64,000 bases of DNA from contig NZ_FOKW01000006.1 in the NCBI RefSeq assembly GCF_900112205.1, forward strand, positions 1-64,000, read 5' to 3'. Below are positions 1 to 6,690 of this stretch, piece by piece (position 1 is the first letter of the stretch; every line of letters begins with the position of its first letter). Source of the stretch: Natronobacterium haloterrestre (GTDB taxonomy: Archaea > Halobacteriota > Halobacteria > Halobacteriales > Natrialbaceae). The notes beneath the pieces are model-generated. The model was not told the origin of the DNA. It worked only from the letters and a program-made list of their open reading frames with translations, and made no database searches. The position numbers were made by a program, and so were the translations under genes.

Positions 1-397
1 CGGTGTACACAGCTGTCGCCTCCTCATTCCTTCCGAAAAGTACCACCGATAAGCCGCCGCAGTCATGCGATTCTTGGCTTAGCTAAAGACGGATGGATAC
101 ATAGAACCTCAATGACGATGTTGAACTTCTTGTTATTGATTTGGATGACCCGATGGCAACGTACGGTAATTCCGACGAAGAACAGCGGTCACTATTATTC
201 AAATCGTCTTATGCGGTTTAGAAAATCGCCAGTGAGGCCTAGTGTGCCTCTGACACTGGTGCACCTCTGACTTGTTAAATGGTGCGTGGCAGATGTCCCA
301 GACCAGTGGGTGCCCACTACGACACGCACCATTCCGTAAACTCCATCCGATTACCATAAATCCATTGACTAGAAACAGTCAGAATCTCACTGGCGAA
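1..397. other. Left edge of island, no intact gene
   Basis: No complete gene is visible. The plus strand at about 10-110 reads like a winged-helix tail (…AILGLAKDGWIHRTS), and after a frame change 105-221 reads as an acidic C-terminus (…DDVELLVIDLDDPMATYG) ending in TAG. Together they suggest a frameshifted remnant of a small HTH gene that enters from outside the window, which is inference only. The rest of the stretch holds hairpin copy A, described separately. Confidence 0.3.
264..333 (+). repeat. Hairpin element, copy A
   Basis: CCTCTGAC is followed by GGTGCGTG (281-288), TGTCCCAGACC (294-304) and CACGCACC (323-330). The outer arms form a perfect 8-bp stem, and AGTGGG/CCCACT (305-318) forms an inner hairpin. 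The same order of blocks recurs in the same orientation near 1,280-1,336. It could be a structured RNA, a terminator-like element or a small mobile repeat. Confidence 0.45.
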
Positions 398-502
398 TCA
401 AAGATAGTTCCCGCAGTCTCTGCACTTCTTTACGTCGCGGAATGGGTCAAACACGGTCTTGATACTTGTCGAGCCACATTCGGGACACTTGCCTGATGCC
501 AT
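398..502 (-). CDS. Small zinc-ribbon protein, 34 aa
   Basis: This is a very short reading frame with ATG start and TGA stop. It carries two CxxC knuckles, CPEC (Cys6/Cys9) and CRDC (Cys27/Cys30), about 17 residues apart, which is the pattern of a single zinc ribbon. Haloarchaea encode many such tiny CPxCG-type zinc-finger proteins. Most have no assigned role, though some affect biofilm, motility or stress phenotypes. It lies alone on the minus strand, downstream of the PadR-type regulator gene. I recognise the fold pattern, not a specific family. The paired CxxC motifs in so short a frame make chance unlikely. Confidence 0.6.
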   Translation of the reverse strand: MASGKCPECGSTSIKTVFDPFRDVKKCRDCGNYL

Positions 503-570
503 ACGCTCCAAGTGAATGAACTTAGCATTCAGTCCTTCGATTTGATTTCAGCAGTGTGAAATAAAACCAG

Positions 571-843
571 TTAGTCAATATACTGGCTCTCCCATTCGCG
601 ACGATTCTCAATCATCTCCTCGCCTTCTTCCGTGATGTCATAGTAATTTGTGCGACGGTCCAACTGTCCTTTCTCGACGAGTTCCTTGTTGACCACTGTA
701 TCCAGATTGGGATACAATCGTCCGTGATTAATCTCAGCACTGTAGTACTGCTCTATTTCGTCCTTTACGTCCTGTCCTGATGGTTGGTCCGCCCCAGCGA
801 TGACGTAGAGCAAGTCCCGCTGAAAGCCTGTGAGGTCGTCCAT
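571..843 (-). CDS. PadR-family transcriptional regulator
   Basis: The 90-aa winged-helix protein matches short haloarchaeal PadR-type regulators. Its N-terminal 'LTGFQRDLLYVIAGADQPSGQDVKDE' type helix-turn-helix is followed by 'GRLYPNLDTVVNKELVEKG' (the recognition helix leading to the wing) and a short C-terminal helix. PadR proteins act as cytoplasmic dimeric DNA-binding repressors. No effector can be inferred from this short form. It is monocistronic with AT-rich flanks. Similar genes are common in haloarchaeal plasmids and islands, where they often act locally. The assignment to PadR is firm; the target is unknown. Confidence 0.85.
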   Translation of the reverse strand: MDDLTGFQRDLLYVIAGADQPSGQDVKDEIEQYYSAEINHGRLYPNLDTVVNKELVEKGQLDRRTNYYDITEEGEEMIENRREWESQYID

Positions 844-1026
844 ATTTATCGCTCAATTTAGATACTCATTGTTATCAAGCAGGTACTGCGAGTTATTCGT
901 TATTTTGAGGGGGCATAGAACAGTTCGCACGCTCTTTTCCGACTCTCGATGAACGGTAAGTACAGGGCAACGAGTAAATGTAGCAGGAACTTCACCCAGA
1001 TAATCACACACCGTTATATTGAGTGA

Positions 1027-1039
1027 GGGAGAATCTCCC
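1027..1039. promoter_or_regulatory. 6-bp dyad just before the start of the 62-aa gene
   Basis: GGGAGA-A-TCTCCC ends three bases before the ATG at 1042. A TATA-like TTATAT near 1,012 is about 28 nt upstream of the ATG, so the transcript would be nearly leaderless and the dyad would sit at the transcription start. It may be an operator; that is inference. Confidence 0.35.
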
Positions 1040-1041
1040 CT

Positions 1042-1230
1042 ATGCCGAATGGGGAACGAAAAAGAGCAATCGCTCAGTGTCGTTCTTGCAGTTCTGCATA
1101 TGCTGTTAACGTCTGGACAGATGGAACGATTCGACCTATTGGAAGAGGAAGCTGTGATTGTGGCTCAACTGAGTTTGAAATTATAGGAAATTCTTCTGAC
1201 ACCTACATCCAGGATGAGAAAAGTGGTTAA
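1042..1230 (+). CDS. Small zinc-finger protein, 62 aa
   Basis: The protein carries CRSC (Cys13/Cys16) and CDCG (Cys38/Cys40), a four-cysteine zinc-ribbon arrangement with about 21 residues between the knuckles. The N-terminus is basic (NGERKRAIAQ), which would suit nucleic-acid binding. The start is supported by a TATA-like element about 28 nt upstream. It is not in an operon; the next 290 bases hold hairpin copy B and no convincing gene. The family is not recognised, and function is unknown beyond zinc binding. Confidence 0.6.
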   Translation: MPNGERKRAIAQCRSCSSAYAVNVWTDGTIRPIGRGSCDCGSTEFEIIGNSSDTYIQDEKSG

Positions 1231-1279
1231 CCGCATTGACCATCACAAAACTGTACTAATCATCTCGGGATTTAATACG

Positions 1280-1336
1280 CCTCTGACAAGGTGGAAGGAA
1301 GCAGTGCGTGGTGTCCCAGACCTATGCCACGCACCA
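1280..1336 (+). repeat. Hairpin element, copy B
   Basis: CCTCTGAC (1280-1287) is followed by GTGCGTGG (1304-1311), TGTCCCAGACCT (1312-1322 region) and CCACGCAC (1327-1334). The arms pair perfectly over 8 bp around a 15-nt loop. Block order and orientation match copy A about 1 kb to the left, but copy B lacks the inner hairpin. Confidence 0.45.
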
Positions 1337-1517
1337 ATTGAAGCTATGAGTGCAACTGTAAGAACATATTGGCTCGCATCTACACCTCAACCACCCTCTG
1401 ATGCCGAAGTCGAAATTATAGATTCCTTTGAAGTCAATAAATAGAATAGACCAAGGTAGCACTAGTTGAATCGAACTGTAAATTACAATAAATAATTTAA
1501 CATGTGTATGTGAATAT

Positions 1518-1715
1518 ATGGATATGCATGACAACCAACTAGTGGCTGAATTTGAAGAAGAGACTGTTGAATTGCTTGCCGAAATGGCAGAGGCAGAGGG
1601 TAATTCCGTCGACGAACAACTCCTCAAGATGATGGCGGTATACACAACTACAAACCTAATTTCCAAGACAGAGAGATTTCAGGAACTGCTAACAGAGCAA
1701 TCTAAAGAAATATAA
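1518..1715 (+). CDS. Hypothetical 65-aa acidic protein
   Basis: This small soluble protein is acidic at the N-terminus and predicted largely helical ('EEETVELLAEMAEAEG', 'DEQLLKMMAVYTTTNLI'). The layout, an N-terminal strand (QLVAEF) followed by two helices, resembles a small RHH-like or antitoxin-like DNA-binding protein. No decisive motif is present, so I do not assign one. It lies 51 bp upstream of the TRAM-domain gene on the same strand and may be cotranscribed with it. The start ATG follows an AT-rich stretch. It is supported mainly by composition and spacing. Confidence 0.45.
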   Translation: MDMHDNQLVAEFEEETVELLAEMAEAEGNSVDEQLLKMMAVYTTTNLISKTERFQELLTEQSKEI

Positions 1716-1766
1716 TATTTTATCAAAACACCTATGTCATCCCTCTTGTAATCCATACGGAAGTCG

Positions 1767-2150
1767 ATGGAATTCTCTGATGACTTACTCTGTCTGTATA
1801 GCGCACAAATCACCGAGCGAAATGGGTCCTACGTAGTTGAGGTGCCTAAGCGTGAGGTTGAAGTCGGTGACGTGCAGAGCGGCGAAGTCTATCGAGCTGC
1901 CATCATCTCTTCTGAATCATCTACCCAAAATGAGCGTAACGAACAAAATGACCGACCCCAGCAACCGCCTGTCGAAGAAGAAGATATTCGAGAGGTGGAA
2001 ATTGAGGATGTTGGTGACCAAGGAGATGGTATCGCTCGAGTCGAGCGCGGCTATGTCGTAATTGTTCCTGGTACAGAGGTCGGTGACCACGTAACTGTAC
2101 GGGTGACAGAGACACGAGAAAACGTTGCATTCGCTGAAGTCATTAACTAA
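1767..2150 (+). CDS. TRAM-domain protein
   Basis: The 127-aa protein ends in a clear TRAM domain (about residues 73-127), with the block 'GDGIARVERGYVVIVPG' and the ending 'ENVAFAEVIN'. TRAM domains are small beta-barrel RNA-binding modules. In haloarchaea, short TRAM proteins are abundant and are thought to act as RNA chaperones like cold-shock proteins. The N-terminal half (YSAQITERNGSYVVEVP) is the usual haloarchaeal leader module, joined by a Gln/Asn/Pro/Glu-rich linker (residues 51-72). It is one of several housekeeping-like small genes on the island and may be a paralog of a core TRAM gene. The family call is secure. Confidence 0.85.
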   Translation: MEFSDDLLCLYSAQITERNGSYVVEVPKREVEVGDVQSGEVYRAAIISSESSTQNERNEQNDRPQQPPVEEEDIREVEIEDVGDQGDGIARVERGYVVIVPGTEVGDHVTVRVTETRENVAFAEVIN

Positions 2151-2169
2151 CGTACCGTTCTTGAATCGG

Positions 2170-2505
2170 TTAGGTATCTACACTTTTCGACAAGCCTTCC
2201 GAAACCCCCTCTAACAGGGCCTCCAACATTGGGTCGTCCCACTGCCGAACGGTTCTATTCCTTGGGTCATACTCAATCACTCCAGCAGCTGCGAGCCGAG
2301 GAAGTGTTGAATGATGTAACTGGATGGCGACCTGTTCTTCAGTTCCGTGCCCCTGTTGGCAGACAACGCTCGCAAGTTCATCAACTGAAGCGACTTCTTC
2401 CGAAGATTCACAAAGGTAAAACAACATATTACGGCAGTGATTATTTGAAAGTGCCGTCAGCAACTTGTCTACCTTTGAAGATTGGTTTGACTGTTGGTAT
2501 CCCAT
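2170..2505 (-). CDS. Winged-helix protein, DUF7344-like
   Basis: The 111-aa protein starts with 'KVDKLLTALSNNHCRNMLFYLCESSEEVASVDELASVV', the usual start of haloarchaeal winged-helix DUF7344 proteins. It continues with 'VAIQLHHSTLPRLAAAGVIEYD', the recognition helix and wing. These are presumed DNA-binding regulators; most targets are unknown. It converges on the TRAM gene with only 19 bp between the stops. The divergently oriented region upstream is AT-rich. Family recognition is by motif order; the regulated gene is not evident. Confidence 0.75.
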   Translation of the reverse strand: MGYQQSNQSSKVDKLLTALSNNHCRNMLFYLCESSEEVASVDELASVVCQQGHGTEEQVAIQLHHSTLPRLAAAGVIEYDPRNRTVRQWDDPMLEALLEGVSEGLSKSVDT

Positions 2506-2651
2506 CCGTACTACCCCGTACTGATTAATCTATCAAATAGCAGCTAGGTGTATAAGTATTACTATGGAGACAAATATCTAAACAAATTGGCTCTCAATAA
2601 AACATCTATATATAGAATAGCATTTGTATATGTTTGATGTGATATATCTTT

Positions 2652-2801
2652 CTATTGGGGCTCAACAGGCTCATTACATTCGGAACATTCAGCAAAGAGC
2701 CGCTCTTTCCCATTGGTCTCAAATTCAACAAGAACTGCTTCACTAGTAATTTCAGTCCCACAAAACGGACAGTTACCAAGTATGCGGGTTGAGTCACTCA
2801 T
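2652..2801 (-). CDS. Small zinc-ribbon protein, 49 aa
   Basis: A short frame with ATG start and TAG stop encodes two knuckles, CPFCG (Cys11/Cys14) and CSEC (Cys39/Cys42), separated by about 24 residues. The intervening segment 'EAVLVEFETNGKERLFAE' alternates like beta strands, as in a zinc ribbon. It is acidic elsewhere. It is the third tiny zinc-ribbon gene in the first 3 kb. It lies 122 bp from the Bax1 gene's stop on the same strand, too far to call an operon. Function is unknown. Confidence 0.6.
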   Translation of the reverse strand: MSDSTRILGNCPFCGTEITSEAVLVEFETNGKERLFAECSECNEPVEPQ

Positions 2802-2923
2802 CTCTCAAAGGGGAAGTTTGGAGCGTGTGACAGAGTATCCAAGCTTCTGTGAATCAATACACAGCAAGGGTGAAATAGCTAATGTTACTGCCGTGAAAGT
2901 AGTTAGCGTGAAGGCGCGACTAG

Positions 2924-4261
2924 TCAGGACATTTCTGTAGCATGCTCGTCAGCTAACTCCACGACATCGTAGACATGGATGCCCGATTTGAACCACAGAA
3001 CACGGTCATCCATCCCCTCAAAATCCTCTGATGAGCAATCTAACCGCTCGGAGACGGCAAGAAGGAGGTTATCAGCATCTGCTTCCCGTATCTTCGTCAG
3101 CCTATCATCGAGGTATTCAGGCGTCCAAAGGCCCACAACTTCCAGAATTGCTCGGCGGCCATCGGGGTGTTCGACTGCGAAATCGGGTATCATCACCTCT
3201 GCGCCCAAGTCCAGCACATCATCCTCTCGGACGAGTTCCCAGTCTGTGTTTGCTCGTTCCCACTTCTGGGCGAGGGTCCGCTCTACGTCGCTGTCAAAAT
3301 CGCCCTGCGAACTGTAGTGGGATGAGAGGTCGTCGGTGTGGTCAAGGTCAAACGCGACAGTGTTCCCTGTAGCCTCGTCGCCGAGAATTTCTGCTTCCAT
3401 CTCCCAACGGTCACAGAGGGGGAGTGCAGGAAGGAAGTTAGCCATCCGAATTCCGTACTTCCGCGACTTAGAGAACAGCGACGCTGGACCGTCAAGTATC
3501 GCCTCGTACCCATCTGCGGCGTCTGTATCCGCTATACGGTTGCCAGCTCCATCTATGGGATAGATACGGTGCATGAGTCCAAACAGCTTGACGTAGCTGA
3601 ACACAGTTCCAAAGGAGTCCCAGACACGAATCTGCATCCGAGTCGCATCATACAGTACCGCCTGTGCGAGCGCTAGGTTGTATCGTGTAAGAAGCCAGTC
3701 AACGGTGATTGCGTCTTCAGCATAGGATTCCTCGCTGTCTCCCGTCAGTTGCGTCGTCGTGGAGGTCTTAGCTGAATCCTCGTGTCCATCGGAAACACGG
3801 TGTCCAAACTGAACGAGGCGCTTGTTGTCGTCGAGGTCTGCATACATCCCACGATAACACTCTTCGAGCGAGATACCCAGTTTATCAGCAACCGTGCTGT
3901 AGACCTCCAGCTTCTGCGTGTCCTCTCCGAGCGTCGGCTGACGGACAATCGGATACGTCTTGTTGGACTTCTGGAATAACAACTGGCGTATATCCTGTGG
4001 TTCGGCTGCTGCAACGGTCTCGAATTCGCACTCGTCCTTCAGCAGCTTTGCCAGCCCTTGTACGATTTTGTAGTCCGTATCTGCGATGGTGAGTTGGTCA
4101 ATTGTCTCCTCCAACTCACCTTTTGGCTCACCTATGTGGTCCTCAAATATCTGGATGAGCTCCGCTGCGGTTTCTCGATACTGTGGGTCGCCCACGTCGA
4201 TGAACAGCGGTTGTACCGTTCCGTTTCGCGTACGAGAGCGAGCGAGGTCAGCCGTCAGCAC
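2924..4261 (-). CDS. Bax1-type endonuclease (DUF790), XPB partner
   Basis: The 445-aa protein opens with 'MLTADLARSRTRNGTVQPLFID', typical of DUF790/Bax1. It ends with a nuclease core, 'IPDFAVEHPDGRRAILEVVG' (about residues 355-378), giving the PD…ExV pattern. Bax1 binds archaeal XPB and cuts DNA next to the unwound region in a nucleotide-excision-repair-like reaction. Length fits the family. The start overlaps the end of the XPB-like reading frame by 14 bp, the usual coupled XPB-Bax1 order. Oddly, the XPB gene here is truncated while Bax1 looks complete. It may be a mobile copy alongside a chromosomal pair. Confidence 0.85.
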   Translation of the reverse strand: MLTADLARSRTRNGTVQPLFIDVGDPQYRETAAELIQIFEDHIGEPKGELEETIDQLTIADTDYKIVQGLAKLLKDECEFETVAAAEPQDIRQLLFQKSNKTYPIVRQPTLGEDTQKLEVYSTVADKLGISLEECYRGMYADLDDNKRLVQFGHRVSDGHEDSAKTSTTTQLTGDSEESYAEDAITVDWLLTRYNLALAQAVLYDATRMQIRVWDSFGTVFSYVKLFGLMHRIYPIDGAGNRIADTDAADGYEAILDGPASLFSKSRKYGIRMANFLPALPLCDRWEMEAEILGDEATGNTVAFDLDHTDDLSSHYSSQGDFDSDVERTLAQKWERANTDWELVREDDVLDLGAEVMIPDFAVEHPDGRRAILEVVGLWTPEYLDDRLTKIREADADNLLLAVSERLDCSSEDFEGMDDRVLWFKSGIHVYDVVELADEHATEMS

Positions 4262-4952
4262 TGGTGCTCACCCCCTGACGACGGCGCGTAGAGACGTACT
4301 GCTCCTTCGTGTTGTCGGTAATGATTTCGTACAGGCGAGCGGGTTGGCGGTCATCTGTGGGGCGTAAAATCCGCCCGAGCCGTTGGGCGTATTGGCGTTT
4401 TGAAGCACTCCCCGAAAGGATGATGCCGACGTTTGCTGCAGGCACGTCGATACCCTCGTCAAGCACCTGCGACGTGACCAGCATCGAGTACTCGCCCGTG
4501 CGGAAGCGTTCCAGAATCTCCGTTCGCTCGTCCGTTTCTGTCTGGTGAGTGATGCATGGAACAACGAACTCTTTGGAGATGTCGTATGCGAAGTCGTTGT
4601 TCGCGGTAAAGATGATGGTGCGGTCATCGTGATGGCGCTTCAGCAGATTATCGAGCGTATCCAGTTTCTTTTCGGCAGTACGGGCTATCTCTTCGGCTCG
4701 TTGCTTCGCGACGAAGGCACGGCGACCTTGCGGGTCGTATGAAGACCGCTTGAGAAACTCCTGATAGCCTCTTTCTTTCCAGATGTCGAAATCGTGGTTG
4801 TCCACGTAGTCGCGATAAATCTGGTACTCCTCATCGTACTTCTCGCGTTCTTCAGAGGAGAGTTCAACCTTCAGATGGATAGTCTTGTACTCGCTGAGAT
4901 ACTCGCCTGCAAGCTCATCGACATTCTCCTCGTAGCATGACGGGCTTGTCGG
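4248..4952 (-). pseudogene. XPB/SF2 helicase, C-terminal half only
   Basis: The frame encodes 'DELAGEYLSEYKTIHLKVEL…' followed by helicase motif IV ('RTIIFTANND'), motif V ('MLVTSQVLDEGIDVPAANVG') and motif VI ('QYAQRLGRILRP'), all typical of XPB helicase domain 2. The damage-recognition region, Walker A and DExH box of domain 1 are absent. Upstream, the frame runs into a stop at 4953-4955 and the DNA no longer resembles XPB. The only in-frame starts are internal, such as GTG at 4805. Without motifs I-III it cannot be an ATPase. The break lies near 4,940, probably from a deletion or insertion. It could still act as a Bax1-binding fragment. Confidence 0.8.
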
Positions 4953-5122
4953 TCAGCGGTTTAAACAATCCAAAAAGTTTGACACATGGTGCTTTCTCAC
5001 ACGGGTTTCACACGGTCCACATGGCTCACCGTGTGCCGACGTACCAGATATAATACCAAATGTCACAGACTAATCGGCCCGGTATTTTAAGTGCAGATAA
5101 TCCTATCCCACTAATATAATAA

Positions 5123-5764
5123 ATGATAGATAAGAGAAAGAATAAAAATCCTATTGATGTTGCAGAAATCGACGGTGAGCTTGTGGACGCAATAATCGAA
5201 TTGGAACTGGACGAATTCATTATCGAAGCGGGCAGGGAATATGGAAGAAGTCTACTAGGAGACACTGTGTTGGCATATGTCGAGATTGGACGTACTCAAC
5301 AAGACGATGAGGAGGTCTTGTTCACCGTTGCCCACACAGTAGGTCAAGATTGGATAGTTATCCGCGAGATTCCAGGTCTCCATCGGACAATCCTCGGTCG
5401 TTTCGAAAACGCCTATGGCGCTATTGGTATTGTTAGGCAACACCACCCTGCAACTGACCCACTACGGGGTTCGACACCAACGTATCCAGAATGGCTGATT
5501 GAGAAGGTCAATCTTGAACTCGGAGCTATTCTCAAAGAACGCGAGTTGATGGAGTGCGTTGTTGAGGTTGATACAGAAGCCCAAGAAATCGTTCTCAGTA
5601 GCAACAACCGTAGTCCAAAGGTCCACCTCAGTAGTGATACTGACTCAGAATGGAAAGCCAGCATATCCCATGAATACGGTTTTGAGACGTTAGGAGCGTG
5701 GGAGAACCTTGACGCTGCAATTGATGAAGTAGAAACAAAGATACAGACGGGTGAGACCCAATGA
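5123..5764 (+). CDS. Unknown 213-aa protein, first gene of a coupled pair
   Basis: This is a soluble acidic protein I do not recognise. The N-terminal segment (about 15-45) is helical; the middle has alternating hydrophobic strands ('VLFTVAHTVGQDWIVIREI', 'AIGIVRQHH'). The C-terminal half has 'LMECVVEVDTEAQEIVLSS' strands. A TATA-like TATTTTAAG about 30 nt upstream supports the ATG at 5123. Its stop overlaps the next gene's start (ATGA), so the two are translationally coupled. The pair sits between the XPB-Bax1 remnant and the BREX-like operon, on the opposite strand to both. A defence-related role is possible only by location. Confidence 0.65.
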   Translation: MIDKRKNKNPIDVAEIDGELVDAIIELELDEFIIEAGREYGRSLLGDTVLAYVEIGRTQQDDEEVLFTVAHTVGQDWIVIREIPGLHRTILGRFENAYGAIGIVRQHHPATDPLRGSTPTYPEWLIEKVNLELGAILKERELMECVVEVDTEAQEIVLSSNNRSPKVHLSSDTDSEWKASISHEYGFETLGAWENLDAAIDEVETKIQTGETQ

Positions 5765-6204
5765 CTGCTATTCCAGAACCTGACTTCCCTTCCAAGGAAG
5801 GAGAGCCAACTATTGGCGAGAACATACAATTCGTTGAGGGGGGTGGTGACCTCCAAATTGAGGATAAGACACTGATTGCGCCAGAGTTCCTTGGCTCTGA
5901 CTACGGGTGGACACGCCTCCAGTCTGCCGCCTTCTCTCCCGAATCAGAGTCGCAAACAGCGAGTGCAACGCTTGTCTATGGCGAAACACGCAGAGTTAGA
6001 TTAACGTACGCGGATGATGGCCATGTCATCACTATTGATGTTGAGTTTGACAAGGAACGAGATGGACAGATGTGGCAACGGGCAGCACGAGAGGTGTATG
6101 ATGACTTTGAAGTGGCTTTTGCAAGATACTCCGAGGTAGTTAAAACAGGAATCGTGAATGTGTCTCCTATGGAGATGGGTTCACCATCTCACCAATTCAA
6201 TTGA
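5761..6204 (+). CDS. Unknown 147-aa protein, second gene of the pair
   Basis: This acidic, strand-rich protein has an N-terminal proline-rich segment, then 'APEFLGSDYGWTRLQSAAFSPE' and a beta-hairpin-like 'ASATLVYGETRRVRLTYADDG'. It ends in a helical tail ('WQRAAREVYDDFEVAFARYSEVV'). It has no signal peptide or membrane segment. It overlaps the upstream gene by 4 bp (ATGA), implying coupled translation and probably a shared complex or process. The family is not recognised. It converges with the small last gene of the BREX-like operon 95 bp downstream. Confidence 0.6.
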   Translation: MTAIPEPDFPSKEGEPTIGENIQFVEGGGDLQIEDKTLIAPEFLGSDYGWTRLQSAAFSPESESQTASATLVYGETRRVRLTYADDGHVITIDVEFDKERDGQMWQRAAREVYDDFEVAFARYSEVVKTGIVNVSPMEMGSPSHQFN

Positions 6205-6298
6205 TTTGTTAAATTATAAATATGGTAAACTCTGCAACTCTTTCGTCACGTAGGCTTCTCAAAGACTCCACCGGTGAAAACCGGTTCAACGCAGAGCC

Positions 6299-6688
6299 TT
6301 ATTTACGAGCGACTGCGTGACCAGGACCGACAACACGCGGTTCCTCCACAAAGAGATTCCCAACAGGAAGGTACACCGCGTCGCCGCCGCGTTCAATACG
6401 CACTGTGAATACGTCGTCATCTACGAGGTCGCCATCGAACACGAACTGAACGGCTTTCGGGCCACGGAACGACCCGCTTTCCCGAAGGACGTCGCGGAGT
6501 TCACGGACACCCTCATTGAGTTCGTCTTCGTCAGTCTCGTGGAGGAGGTCCTCGAGGCCAGTCACTGTAAGTCGGGGCGGGAGCGAGCCATCGGTAGCGA
6601 GTCGGCGGAAGAACGCCAATGCTGGCAGCTCCTCCTTGGTGTCCTCAATACGGTCGGTCACGAGATTGTAGCCGGCGTTGAGTGACAT
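6299..6688 (-). CDS. Unknown 129-aa protein, last gene of BREX-like operon
   Basis: A soluble protein of unknown family: an N-terminal helical region (1-65, 'YNLVTDRIEDTKEELPALAFFRRLA') with a Leu/Glu-rich middle, and a C-terminal beta-rich part ('AVQFVFDGDLVDDDVFTVRIE'). It starts 2 bp after the stop of the DUF1156 methyltransferase and is evidently cotranscribed with it. Its GC-rich codon use matches the ends of that gene. It does not resemble BrxA, BrxB or BrxF in any motif I can see. It may be a small accessory subunit peculiar to this operon layout. Confidence 0.7.
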   Translation of the reverse strand: MSLNAGYNLVTDRIEDTKEELPALAFFRRLATDGSLPPRLTVTGLEDLLHETDEDELNEGVRELRDVLRESGSFRGPKAVQFVFDGDLVDDDVFTVRIERGGDAVYLPVGNLFVEEPRVVGPGHAVARK

Positions 6689-6690
6689 GG

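Noticed and set aside
1214-1444. 76-codon frame after the 62-aa zinc-finger gene
   Set aside because: It covers hairpin copy B and shows no protein-like composition.
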